Below, in pieces: positions 1-8,337 of a stretch of 64,000 bases of DNA. Positions within the stretch are counted from its first letter, which is position 1. Every line of letters begins with the position of its first letter. The position numbers and the translations under genes are program-made. The DNA is taken from assembly GCA_963665045.2 (NCBI GenBank), contig CAXXJQ010000009.1, positions 124,001-188,000 on the forward strand, in the 5' to 3' direction. The stretch is from JAFGRU01 sp016934985 (GTDB lineage Bacteria; Desulfobacterota; Desulfuromonadia; Desulfuromonadales; JAAYDE01). Under the pieces are notes generated by a model, which was not told the DNA's origin, did no database searches, and saw only the letters and a program-made list of their open reading frames with translations.

Positions 1-1368
1 CTGACAAAAAAAGGGTTTGCCATCGACCTCGCGGCTTCAGGGGGGGAGGCCCTCGACCTGCTCGGAAAACACTCCTACGGACTGGCGGTTCTCGATATCA
101 AGATGCCCGACATTTCCGGCCTCGATCTCCTCAGTCATATCCACAAGGAGTGTCCCGAAACCCTGGTCATCATCATTACGGCGGAAACGACCATGAAAAA
201 CGCCGTCGAGGCCATGAAAAGGGGGGCCTTTGACTACATTACCAAGCCTTTCGATCTCGACGTCCTCGATGCCACCATTCTCAAGGCCCAAAAGGCCGGC
301 GAGGTCACTGGCGAAGTCCACCGCCTCAAAGAAGAACTGAAGGAACATTATCAGCTCGAACGCACCCTCATCGGCCAGAGTCAACCCATGCAGGAGGTCT
401 ACAAAACCCTTGGTAAGGTAGCCCCGTCGGAGGTGACCATCCTGCTGACCGGCGAAAGCGGCACCGGCAAGGAGCTGGTAGCACGGGCCATCCATTACAA
501 CAGCCTGCGCCTCGGGAAACCGTTTATCGCCTTGAACTGCGCCGCCATTCCCAGGGAACTGCTGGAAAGCGAGCTGTTCGGCTTCGAAAAAGGTGCTTTC
601 ACCGGCGCCGTCGAGCGCAAGATCGGAAAGTTCGAGGCGGCCAGCGGCGGAACCCTGTTCCTCGATGAAATCGGCGATATGCCCCTCGACCTCCAGGTCA
701 AACTGCTGAGGGTCCTGCAGGAAAAAGAGATCACCCGCATGGGAGGCAACAACCCCATTCCGGTGGATGTCCGTATCGTCGCAGCCACCAACCAGAACCT
801 GCAGGAAAAGGTCAGGGAGAGAACCTTCCGGGAGGACCTCTACTACCGCCTCAACGTTGTCCCTATTTCCTTGCCACCGCTACGCAAACGCCCCAAGGAT
901 ATTCCCCTGCTGGTCGATTTTTTCCTCGAAAAGGCGAGGGAAAACCTCGGCACCAACACCCAGGGTTGCATCCCCGAAGCCATGCGCCTGCTCCTCAATT
1001 ACAACTGGCCCGGCAATGTCCGTGAGCTGGAAAACGCCATCCAGAGGGCATCGTTACTTTCTTCCGGACCACTCCTGACCCCCTCTGACTTCCCCTCCCT
1101 GCAACCGGAAGGCAACTCCGGCCCTCAGCAGGACTCCCTGGAAGGGTTGATTGCGAGAAAACTGGAAAATTCCCTGGGCACCATGGACATCGGCGAGATC
1201 GACAACCTGTACGACATGGTGCTGGTGCAATTGGAACGCCCCCTGATCCGCATCGTTCTTGAAAAAACCCGCTACAACCAGGTGCGCGCAGCAGAAGTTC
1301 TCGGCATCAACCGCAACACCCTGCGCAAGAAAATCCAAAACCTCAAAATTGAAATCAGTAAATCCTGA
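1..1368 (+). CDS. Sigma-54-dependent response regulator (NtrC family), 5' end outside window
   Basis: Transcription activator that is phosphorylated by a partner kinase and then drives RNA polymerase with sigma-54. The frame is open from base 1, so the true start lies upstream. In the visible part, the receiver phospho-acceptor is the Asp of VLDIKMPD (codon at 94-96). The AAA+ domain has Walker A GESGTGKE (451-474), the sigma-54 contact loop GAFTGA (592-609) and Walker B FLDEIGD. A Fis-type helix-turn-helix (AAEVLGINRNTLRKK) closes the protein. The stop is 16 bases before an amino-acid ABC ATPase gene, so it probably controls or is co-transcribed with that transporter (inference). The kinase is not in the window. 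Confidence 0.95.
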   Translation: MTKKGFAIDLAASGGEALDLLGKHSYGLAVLDIKMPDISGLDLLSHIHKECPETLVIIITAETTMKNAVEAMKRGAFDYITKPFDLDVLDATILKAQKAGEVTGEVHRLKEELKEHYQLERTLIGQSQPMQEVYKTLGKVAPSEVTILLTGESGTGKELVARAIHYNSLRLGKPFIALNCAAIPRELLESELFGFEKGAFTGAVERKIGKFEAASGGTLFLDEIGDMPLDLQVKLLRVLQEKEITRMGGNNPIPVDVRIVAATNQNLQEKVRERTFREDLYYRLNVVPISLPPLRKRPKDIPLLVDFFLEKARENLGTNTQGCIPEAMRLLLNYNWPGNVRELENAIQRASLLSSGPLLTPSDFPSLQPEGNSGPQQDSLEGLIARKLENSLGTMDIGEIDNLYDMVLVQLERPLIRIVLEKTRYNQVRAAEVLGINRNTLRKKIQNLKIEISKS

Positions 1369-1384
1369 GAGCTAGGAAACAATC

Positions 1385-2113
1385 ATGATCCGCTTTGAAA
1401 ACGTACATAAATGGTTCTCCCACCTCCATGTCCTGAATGACATCAACCTGCACATCAAATCCGGGGAAGTGGTCGTTGTTTGCGGCCCGAGCGGCTCGGG
1501 CAAAAGCACTCTGATCAGGGTTATCAACCGCCTCGAACCGATCCAGAAAGGACGTCTGGTGGTCGATAGCATCGACCTCGACGATCCGAAGATCAACCTG
1601 ACCCAACTGCGCGCCGAGATCGGCTTCGTGTTCCAGCAGTTCAACCTCTATCCCCACATGACGGTACTGGAAAATATCACCCTGGCACCCTGCCTGGTGC
1701 GCAAGATGAAAGCCGGCGACGCTGAGGACCTGGCCCGTGATCTGCTCGTCAAGGTCAATATTCCGGACAAGGCCGACTCCTACCCGGCTCAGCTTTCCGG
1801 AGGCCAGCAGCAGCGGGTTGCCATTGCCCGTGGCCTCGCCATGCGGCCGAAGATCATGCTCTTCGACGAACCGACCTCGGCCCTTGACCCGGAAATGATA
1901 AACGAAGTCCTGGATGTCATGAAAGGCCTGGCCCGGGAAGGCATGACCATGGTCTGCGTCACCCACGAGATGGGATTCGCCCGGGAAGTCGCCGACCGCG
2001 TTATTTTTATGGACGAAGGCTGCCTCATCGAGGAAAATGAACCCAACGCATTTTTTACCAACCCAAAAAATGAAAGAACCCAAGCTTTTCTTAGTAAAAT
2101 TCTTTCACACTAG
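1385..2113 (+). CDS. Polar amino-acid ABC transporter ATP-binding protein (GlnQ/GltL type)
   Basis: Cytoplasmic ATPase that powers import of a polar amino acid, most likely glutamate, glutamine or aspartate by family. It is 242 residues, the normal length. Walker A is GPSGSGKS, the Q-loop is in FVFQQFNLYPHMTV, the ABC signature is LSGGQQQR, and Walker B is IMLFDEP followed by TSALDPE and the switch-His segment VTHEMGFA. The ATG follows AGGAAAC. It is first in the set ATPase, binding protein, fused permease, directly after the response regulator. Substrate is not shown by the sequence. Confidence 0.93.
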   Translation: MIRFENVHKWFSHLHVLNDINLHIKSGEVVVVCGPSGSGKSTLIRVINRLEPIQKGRLVVDSIDLDDPKINLTQLRAEIGFVFQQFNLYPHMTVLENITLAPCLVRKMKAGDAEDLARDLLVKVNIPDKADSYPAQLSGGQQQRVAIARGLAMRPKIMLFDEPTSALDPEMINEVLDVMKGLAREGMTMVCVTHEMGFAREVADRVIFMDEGCLIEENEPNAFFTNPKNERTQAFLSKILSH

Positions 2114-2191
2114 TGGTATAGTGCCGCTTGACTGTTTTTCGGAAAATTCATTTCCGAATTTTAAAATTTTTCTAACACAGGAGGTAGGAAT

Positions 2192-3019
2192 ATGCGTATC
2201 TGGAAAGTACAGGCAATTGCGGCGGTGCTCGTTCTCGTCTGGCTGCAGGCGGCCATGGCCGGACCAACCTACGACAAGGTCATGCAGGAGAAAGTCGTTC
2301 GCGCGGGTATTATGACCGACTCCATCCCCGGAGCTTTTTACAATGATAAAAAGGAATGGGTCGGTATGGATGTCGATATCGCTGAAGAAATCGCCAAAAG
2401 GATCGGCGCCAAGCTTGAGCGTGTCCCGGTCACCAACAAGACCCGTATCGCCTTTGTTCAGCAGGGCCGCATCGACATGTCCATCGCTAACATGACTCAC
2501 AAGCGCGAGCGGGACAAGTCCATCGACTTCTCCATCACCTATTTCTTCGACGGGCAGAAAATCCTGGCCCCCAAAGGAAAATATAAGGAACTGAAGGACT
2601 TCGTCGGCAAGAGAATCGCCACCATGCAGGGAACCACCAGTGAGATCAACGTCAAAAACCTGCTGAAGGAGTTGGGCGATCCCAACTATGAGAAGAACGT
2701 TATCTCCTATCAGAAGGAATCGGAATGTTTCTCAGCCCTGCGCATGGGGCGGGTCGCCGGCTGGTCGACGGACAGCACGATCCTTCTCGGCTATGCAGCC
2801 CAGACGCCCGGAGAGTTTGAACTGGTGGGTGATTTCTTCAGCGACGAGCCTTACGGCATCGGTCTCCCTGAAAACGATTCCGCCTGGCGCGATCTGGTCA
2901 ACTTCACCCTTCAGGACATTTGGAAAGACGGCACCTACAAAAAAATCTACGACAAATGGTACGGTCCAGACACTCCCTACTACTTCCCCCTGACCGAAAA
3001 AATCGAGATGTGGCCCTGA
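2192..3019 (+). CDS. Amino-acid ABC transporter periplasmic substrate-binding protein (family 3)
   Basis: Periplasmic binding protein that delivers the amino acid to the permease at 3132. It has 275 residues with a clear signal peptide (basic start MRIWK, hydrophobic core, cut near AMA/GPTY). The mature part has the family 3 pattern: VVRAGIMTDSIPGAFYN at the start, GMDVDIAEEIAKRIG, an MSIANMTHKRERDKSIDFS segment, and a C-terminal DIWKDGTYKKIYDKWYG. A strong Shine-Dalgarno (AGGAGGT) precedes the ATG. A terminator-like hairpin follows the stop before the permease gene, which would let the binding protein be made in excess. Confidence 0.93.
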   Translation: MRIWKVQAIAAVLVLVWLQAAMAGPTYDKVMQEKVVRAGIMTDSIPGAFYNDKKEWVGMDVDIAEEIAKRIGAKLERVPVTNKTRIAFVQQGRIDMSIANMTHKRERDKSIDFSITYFFDGQKILAPKGKYKELKDFVGKRIATMQGTTSEINVKNLLKELGDPNYEKNVISYQKESECFSALRMGRVAGWSTDSTILLGYAAQTPGEFELVGDFFSDEPYGIGLPENDSAWRDLVNFTLQDIWKDGTYKKIYDKWYGPDTPYYFPLTEKIEMWP

Positions 3020-3037
3020 TGTATAGGGATTAGAACC

Positions 3038-3074
3038 AACAAAGCGAGCCTCTGCGAGGCTCGCTTTGTTTTGT
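3038..3074 (+). terminator. Intrinsic terminator/attenuator between binding protein and permease
   Basis: A perfect 15-bp stem (3038-3052 with 3056-3070) has a 3-nt loop and is followed by TTTTGT. It lies after the binding-protein stop and before the permease, so some transcripts should end here and some read through. Confidence 0.8.
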
Positions 3075-3131
3075 AAAATGCCATAATAATTTATCTGTTA
3101 TTGAATTTTTTGGTTAAGTGATTAATGAAAA

Positions 3132-4916
3132 ATGCTGCGCAGATGGTTTGAAAATACGAGAGTTCAATATGCCACTCTCATAATAATCGCTGCCCTGGCG
3201 GTCTACTACTGGGGCTGGGTCTTCAAGTTCGGTTATAAATTCGACTGGTCGGTCCTCTACCAAGTCAATGAAACCTACGGTGTCAACCTCGGCCACAACC
3301 TCCTTAAGGGGCTCAAAGTCACCGTTGAAATCTCCCTCATCAGTTCCGGCATAGCCCTTTTTTTGGGCACTATTTTCGGTCTTGGCCGTCTGTCCCATTT
3401 CAAACCTTTCTACTGGCTTTCAACAGCCTACGTCGAATTTTTCCGCAACACGCCCCTGCTGGTCCAGCTTTTTTTCTGGTACTTTGCTCTGCCCATGGGC
3501 CTGCCCATGGAAATCCGGCAGATCCTCTTCGAACACAACTTCGAATTCTGGAGCGCCACCATCGGCCTCTCCATCTATACCAGCTCGTTCATGGCCGAGG
3601 TCATCCGTGCCGGCCTCCAGTCCATCCCCAAAGGACTTCTGGAAGCCGCATACTCCGCAGGGCTGAACTATTTTCAGGCCCTTCGCACCATTATCCTGCC
3701 CCTGGCCTTCCGAGCTATTATCCCGCCGCTGGGAAGCGAGTTTCTCAACAACATGAAAAACTCGACTCTGGCCATGGTCGTGGGGGTGGCGGAACTCTGC
3801 TGGCAGTCTCAACAGATCGAGTCCCTGACCTTTAAAGGCTTTGAAGCCACCACGGCCGCCACTATAATCTACCTGTTTCTGTCCCTCGGCATCTCGGCCA
3901 TCCTTAACATGGTCAACCTGCGCCTGCAGATCATTCCACCGCGCCACCGCACTCTGGGCTACCGCATCAGCGACGTTTTCTTCTATCCCTTCGAAATGTT
4001 CTGGAAAGGCCTGGCCTATCCGGTTCACTGGGCTCTTTCCGGCCGGACGGGATCTTTGCAATACACCCCCTTGCAGGCCGCTCTGCACCACTTCCTGCAT
4101 GCCCTGCGTAAGATCATGGGCCTTTTGATCCGCGTCTCTTTCGTCGGCCTGCTGTTGTACATCCTCTATGAGATCGGCCTGGGGCTGGTAAACCTGAAAT
4201 GGTCTGTGGCCTGGGAAAATCTGCCGACCCTTCTCATCTGGCGTTTTCCCAGCAGCGACAACCCCAACGAAATCCTCTGGGGTCTGGGCGGCCTGAGTTT
4301 CTCCATTCTCATGTCCCTGATTGCCATCAGCGTCAGCTTCGGCATCGGCCTGGTGGTAGGGCTGGGGCGCATGGCCAAAAACAAAATTTTCCGCATTCCC
4401 TGCACGCTTTATATTGAGATAATCCGCGGCACCCCGTTGATCATGGTCATCTTCTGGGTTTACTTCTTCCTCCCCATCTTCATCAAGACCTATCTCAACG
4501 TCTTCTGGAGCGCCACCATCGCCCTGACCCTGTTTACCGGGGCCTACCTCGCCGAAATCGTCCGCGGCGGCATTCAGAACATCCCGCCCGGCCAGGTCGA
4601 GGCGGCAGTGAGCACGGGGCTGAGCTATGTCCAGACCATGCGGCGCATCATCCTGCCCCAGGCTTTGAAGCAGATGATTCCTGCCATCGTCGGCCAGTTC
4701 ATTGCCATTTTCAAGGACACCTCCCTGGCTTTTGTCATCGGCGTTCTTGAACTGACCTTCGTCGCCCAAGGTCTCAATAACAGGCTCATGGTCCATCCTT
4801 TTGAGATTTACACGACTGTCGCTCTCCTCTATTTTGTCTGCTGCTATTCCATGAGCATCTACGCAGGGAGACTCGAAGCTCGACTGTCACCGGAAAAAGT
4901 CAACCTGCACCTATAA
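3132..4916 (+). CDS. Fused double permease of a polar amino-acid ABC transporter
   Basis: Inner-membrane channel for the importer encoded just upstream. At 594 residues it is about twice a single HisM/GltK permease. Two permease domains lie in tandem, around residues 50-275 and 375-590. Each carries the EAA loop that contacts the ATPase: EAAYSAGLNYFQALR then ILPLAFRAIIPP, and EAAVSTGLSYVQTMR then ILPQALKQMIPA. A linker with extra hydrophobic stretches joins them. Fusion means one polypeptide can supply both halves of the channel, which fits the absence of a second permease gene. The stop is followed by an intergenic stretch with a repeat. Confidence 0.92.
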   Translation: MLRRWFENTRVQYATLIIIAALAVYYWGWVFKFGYKFDWSVLYQVNETYGVNLGHNLLKGLKVTVEISLISSGIALFLGTIFGLGRLSHFKPFYWLSTAYVEFFRNTPLLVQLFFWYFALPMGLPMEIRQILFEHNFEFWSATIGLSIYTSSFMAEVIRAGLQSIPKGLLEAAYSAGLNYFQALRTIILPLAFRAIIPPLGSEFLNNMKNSTLAMVVGVAELCWQSQQIESLTFKGFEATTAATIIYLFLSLGISAILNMVNLRLQIIPPRHRTLGYRISDVFFYPFEMFWKGLAYPVHWALSGRTGSLQYTPLQAALHHFLHALRKIMGLLIRVSFVGLLLYILYEIGLGLVNLKWSVAWENLPTLLIWRFPSSDNPNEILWGLGGLSFSILMSLIAISVSFGIGLVVGLGRMAKNKIFRIPCTLYIEIIRGTPLIMVIFWVYFFLPIFIKTYLNVFWSATIALTLFTGAYLAEIVRGGIQNIPPGQVEAAVSTGLSYVQTMRRIILPQALKQMIPAIVGQFIAIFKDTSLAFVIGVLELTFVAQGLNNRLMVHPFEIYTTVALLYFVCCYSMSIYAGRLEARLSPEKVNLHL

Positions 4917-5046
4917 AAAGTTGATCCGTCTGCCCAAAGGCAAAAGGATGTTATTCGAGGGATCAGCCCTGCGAGATGAGAGAAAATCAGGCCGATCTCG
5001 CGAACTTCTTCAGTCATCTACCTGTTTTTAAAAGGCAACCTTTTTC

Positions 5047-5185
5047 GTAATTATTCAGCTTATCGGGGCAATGCCTCGCATCGCCCATTCCAAGGACCGC
5101 GTAAACCCATCCATGGGGCTTAGCGGCCGCCATCCGGGCGGCAGATGCCCTTTCCATAGGCGACACGAGTCCTTGTGCTGAATAG
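5047..5185 (-). repeat. Dispersed structured repeat, copy A
   Basis: Minus-strand copy of a repeat found again at 47791, 49308, 59815 and, divergent, at 21662. It is nearly identical to copy C. The outer helix half reads TCGCCTAT against ATGGGCGA, so the single change from the usual TCGCCCAT keeps pairing as a G-U wobble if transcribed. The inner GC hairpin has one mismatch (CTGCCGCC with GGCGGCCG). It ends with CTGAATAATTAC, as copies D and E do. Confidence 0.8.
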
Positions 5186-5354
5186 TGTCCATTTTTCAAC
5201 AAATAACCTGTCAACCCGATCTTATTATGTGAGAGAATTAACATTTGTTGAACAAAGCCAACTTTTATGGCAAAAAAAGACATTACAAACTTAGGCGCCT
5301 ATTTAAAAAAAGTCGATTTTCCCAATTGATTATTAAAAAAAGGCCTTTTGGATG

Positions 5355-5403
5355 ATGGGTGCCCTGCACCCATGTCAAATGCCTCATGAACCCGTTCATG
5401 GAG
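5355..5403 (+). promoter_or_regulatory. Two adjacent hairpins upstream of the IPT/TIG gene start
   Basis: ATGGGTGC (5355-5362) pairs with GCACCCAT (5366-5373). CATGAAC (5385-5391) pairs with GTTCATG (5394-5400) and can extend with a bulge. They sit just 5' of the Shine-Dalgarno AAAGGAGGGA and the GTG start at 5424, so they could affect translation of that gene. Function is inferred only from position. Confidence 0.4.
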
Positions 5404-5423
5404 GACCTGAAAAGGAGGGAGAC

Positions 5424-6965
5424 GTGAAATATTGTACATGGATTGCTGTTTTTCTCTGCTTGATGTTCGTTTCACCGCCGGCGCAGGGGGCAAAAGAAAC
5501 TTCCCCAGTGATGAAACCGATAATTCTATCACCCCAGAAACCTGCTACAGTAAAAAACAACACCAGCAAGCCGACCTTCTCGCATCCTGCCAACTCAGCC
5601 AAAATCAACGCTTTTCTCGCCAAGATCAACAACGCCAAGTCCCTTAAGGATCTCGAGAATGCTTTTAAAAATGCACGCTTCACCGATTCCGAGTTGAGAC
5701 AGATGGAAAAGGAGTTTAACAAAGGGCACTACAAATCCAAAATGAACAGCCTGAAACAAAAAGCCAACCGACAGTCGAAAACGGACCCCCGCCTCAAAGC
5801 AAAACCTAAAAAAATTGATGTAAGAAAGCTGAAGGGCGACCTGAAAAAGAATCAGGATATGAAAATTACCCGTCTCAACAAGAGTGCTAAAAGCATGACT
5901 GCCCGCCTGTCGCGAACCACTCGAGTTGCAACATCGAGCCGCGCTGCCTCCTTACACTCCGCTTCCGCAGCCAGGGTTCCTGTTCCAACCGTGATAGCCA
6001 GCGGCATTCCCGTGCCCACATCATCGGTTCACATCACCGAACTGAATCCAGAGGTGGGAATTATCGGCCAACGCATGACAATCAGCGGCAGCGGTTTCGG
6101 CACAACCCGTGGGGAGGTGAGCGTAACTGTAGGCCCAAGGGGAAGTTCAAACCGCCAGGCCTTTTCCTGCCCGATTCAATCCTGGAACGATCGCCGGATT
6201 GTCATCACCATCCCCCTCGATTGCGAATCCATGGTGGAGCTGCGTGAACAACGGTTCGGCATCGGTTCCGAATTCGCCTGGATTTACATCAACCCGGCGG
6301 GCGATGACCCGGGCGCGTTTGAAAATACGGAAGTCTTCATCGACCGGGAGCGCTTTGCCCCTGAGATTGATGCGCTGTCCAGCAATAACATCTCTCCAGG
6401 CCAGCTTCTGGTCATCGAGGGACGCAATTTCAACCTCGCCGGCACCAGGCCCCAAGTCAGGTTCGAGTTCGGCCACGAGCGCATCGATGTCGACGCGGAC
6501 CGCTTTGCCGACAACTACATCGAGGTCAGGCTGCCCGACAACATCGAGGGACTGTACGAAACCCCCGGCCGCCTGGAAGTCACCAACCTCACCAGTTTAA
6601 AAGCGACCCGGAATATCACCTTCGTGCCCGCCGAGGAGATTGTCGAGATGGTTTCGGAGACGATGCGCGCTACCTGCGTTACCCGCCGGCCGTGGATCTT
6701 CTGTCTGGCCGGCCAGACCTACCGCCACACGCTCCACGAAAGTACCCTGCGCAATGACTGGGTGGTGGAAGACTCCTGGCTCGAAACCCATCCTGACGGC
6801 ATCAACGCCGGCGCTTATTACCTCCATGAGCCGACCCGGGGAAGTGCCGTGGCCACTTCGAGAATCGAGGTCTGGGCCGATGCCTACTCAAGCGCGAACT
6901 GCAAGGAGCATCTCTTCCTCAAAGGTCCCAAAGGAACCTTCAGACAGAGTAATTTCACCCCGTAG
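5424..6965 (+). CDS. Secreted IPT/TIG-domain protein with a basic N-terminal region
   Basis: Probable exported protein of unknown role, 513 residues. I chose GTG at 5424 because AAAGGAGGGA lies 3 bases upstream and the product then starts with a good signal peptide (KYCTWIAVFLCLMFV, cut near AQG/AKE). A longer ATG frame from 5352 would bury the signal. After a proline/lysine-rich region (about residues 25-190, many Lys and Asn) come two immunoglobulin-like IPT/TIG folds. The first is near residue 204 (ITELNPEVGIIGQ, SGSGFG) and the second near 312 (IDALSSNNISPGQ, IEGRNF). The C-terminal region has four Cys. The next gene starts 8 bases after the stop and is also secreted, so the two may work together. 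Confidence 0.75.
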   Translation: MKYCTWIAVFLCLMFVSPPAQGAKETSPVMKPIILSPQKPATVKNNTSKPTFSHPANSAKINAFLAKINNAKSLKDLENAFKNARFTDSELRQMEKEFNKGHYKSKMNSLKQKANRQSKTDPRLKAKPKKIDVRKLKGDLKKNQDMKITRLNKSAKSMTARLSRTTRVATSSRAASLHSASAARVPVPTVIASGIPVPTSSVHITELNPEVGIIGQRMTISGSGFGTTRGEVSVTVGPRGSSNRQAFSCPIQSWNDRRIVITIPLDCESMVELREQRFGIGSEFAWIYINPAGDDPGAFENTEVFIDRERFAPEIDALSSNNISPGQLLVIEGRNFNLAGTRPQVRFEFGHERIDVDADRFADNYIEVRLPDNIEGLYETPGRLEVTNLTSLKATRNITFVPAEEIVEMVSETMRATCVTRRPWIFCLAGQTYRHTLHESTLRNDWVVEDSWLETHPDGINAGAYYLHEPTRGSAVATSRIEVWADAYSSANCKEHLFLKGPKGTFRQSNFTP

Positions 6966-6973
6966 GGATAGAC

Positions 6974-8272
6974 ATGGTTTCAAAAATCGCACTTATACTG
7001 GCTCTTTTCGCTTTTTTGCCCCCCTCCCCTCAGGCTTATTGCCAAACCGGGCCAACTCAAGCACCGCCATCCTTTTATCAACTGGTGGGAGAGACCGGCT
7101 GGCAGGTGTTCCTGAAGAATTTCACCGTCAGCACGGAAAAAAACGGGGAAATTTTCACCCTGCGCGCTGACGAGGCAAGGTATCTCTCTTTCAGCGCCCA
7201 CCGAAAAAACGGCGAAAAGAACGAATCTTTCGGGCCACTTCTTACCACCTGCTCACCAACCCTGGTGGAGCTTTTGAACTACGCATTGACGTTTGGAGAG
7301 ATAGAGAAAAAAGGCGAATTTTCCATGAATGTGGATTGGGAACTGTACCCCGAAAGTATCCGGGGCTGGGCCCTCGTCTGGAAAGATTCCAAACTGCGGG
7401 AAAAATGGCAAGATATCGGGCGTCAGAAAGGATATCCCCAGCTCGTGGACATGATCACCCGGCAGTTGAAAAAAGACATGCAGCCCCTGGGCCGCGCCCT
7501 GGGTTTCGAGCCTGTCGGTGCCTCTATGGAAAAAATGACCTTCCAGGAAGTCAGCAAGCTTTCCTATTTCCAAGAGATACTGAAACCAGCAGGGATTCCC
7601 GCCAATCTGAAACTGCCCATGCCCCTGATCCTGTCGGTCCGGATGAGAGCAGTCGATGACGCACCGGTTCCGCTATCCGGGAACTTCAATGCGGTAACAG
7701 TGGACAGTCTTTTCGCTACGGTTCAATCCTCATCAACAAACATTTACTCAACCTTCAAGCGGGAACTGGGCGAGTATGAGATCAGCGGCGGCCGCTTGAA
7801 TCCGGACGGAACTTTCGTCTACCTCCGCCCCCTGAGCCAAAAGGAGTACCAGCCCATTGGAACTCAGCTTCTTAAAGCATCTCTAAGGGCAACAGGTGCG
7901 GATGAAAATACATCTTTTGCCCTGCGCCTGGACCCGGGCCTCTATCCAAAATTACTTGAAGAGGTGGTCAAGAAATTTACCTTTTCACCCGAACTGGCCA
8001 GGAAAACACCGGCGCCGAGGCCACAGCTACCGCGACTGCAGTTTTACACCTTTGATCCTTCCCATGCATCGGGGTTCGCATCAACCGTCAATCCCTTTTT
8101 GAAGGCCAACGGCTATGTCTTCCGCCATCTTCTGGTCAGCGTCGAGTCAGGCCGCAAAGCGGCGGGCTATCCCCATTATGCTGAAAGCTTCAAAGCGCTG
8201 GCCATCGCTCCGGAAGACCATCCGGCAGTACCGAATATCGTTTACCTGATAGCGGGGAAAAAACCGGAATGA
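6974..8272 (+). CDS. Secreted protein of unknown function
   Basis: I do not recognise a family. The 432-residue product has a signal peptide (MVSKIALILALFAFLPP, cut near AYC/QTG). A Cys next to the predicted cut is not a typical lipobox. The rest is soluble, with no membrane segment and no catalytic motif that I can name. The start is ATG after TAGGGATAGAC, only 8 bases past the IPT/TIG gene, so the two are very likely one operon. The downstream DNA changes abruptly to the AT-rich methyltransferase gene, which points the other way. Confidence 0.65.
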   Translation: MVSKIALILALFAFLPPSPQAYCQTGPTQAPPSFYQLVGETGWQVFLKNFTVSTEKNGEIFTLRADEARYLSFSAHRKNGEKNESFGPLLTTCSPTLVELLNYALTFGEIEKKGEFSMNVDWELYPESIRGWALVWKDSKLREKWQDIGRQKGYPQLVDMITRQLKKDMQPLGRALGFEPVGASMEKMTFQEVSKLSYFQEILKPAGIPANLKLPMPLILSVRMRAVDDAPVPLSGNFNAVTVDSLFATVQSSSTNIYSTFKRELGEYEISGGRLNPDGTFVYLRPLSQKEYQPIGTQLLKASLRATGADENTSFALRLDPGLYPKLLEEVVKKFTFSPELARKTPAPRPQLPRLQFYTFDPSHASGFASTVNPFLKANGYVFRHLLVSVESGRKAAGYPHYAESFKALAIAPEDHPAVPNIVYLIAGKKPE

Positions 8273-8337
8273 CCGCCTGCGGCATCCTCCTTGCCGAAGA
8301 GCGGGGAAAGTTGCAGAAGGACAATATCGCCGCAACC

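Larger units (their letters stand above)
4917..5423. other. Intergenic region with structured repeat copy A and inverted repeats
   Basis: This gap holds dispersed repeat copy A on the minus strand. It also has a 10-bp perfect inverted repeat (TTCAACAAAT at 5195-5204 with its complement at 5243-5252) and two hairpins just before the next gene. A 7-bp stem at about 4974-5000 lacks a T run, so I do not call a terminator for the permease gene. No coding frame here looks real. Confidence 0.7.

Noticed and set aside
2108..2126. Possible sigma-54 promoter (GG...GC) before the binding-protein gene
   Set aside because: The GG to GC spacing is 9, not 10, and the flanking bases do not fit TGGCAC/TTGCA.
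3420..4796. Long open frame on the minus strand opposite the fused permease
   Set aside because: Antisense to a clear permease; composition is rich in Asp/Glu/Gln/His with no domain.
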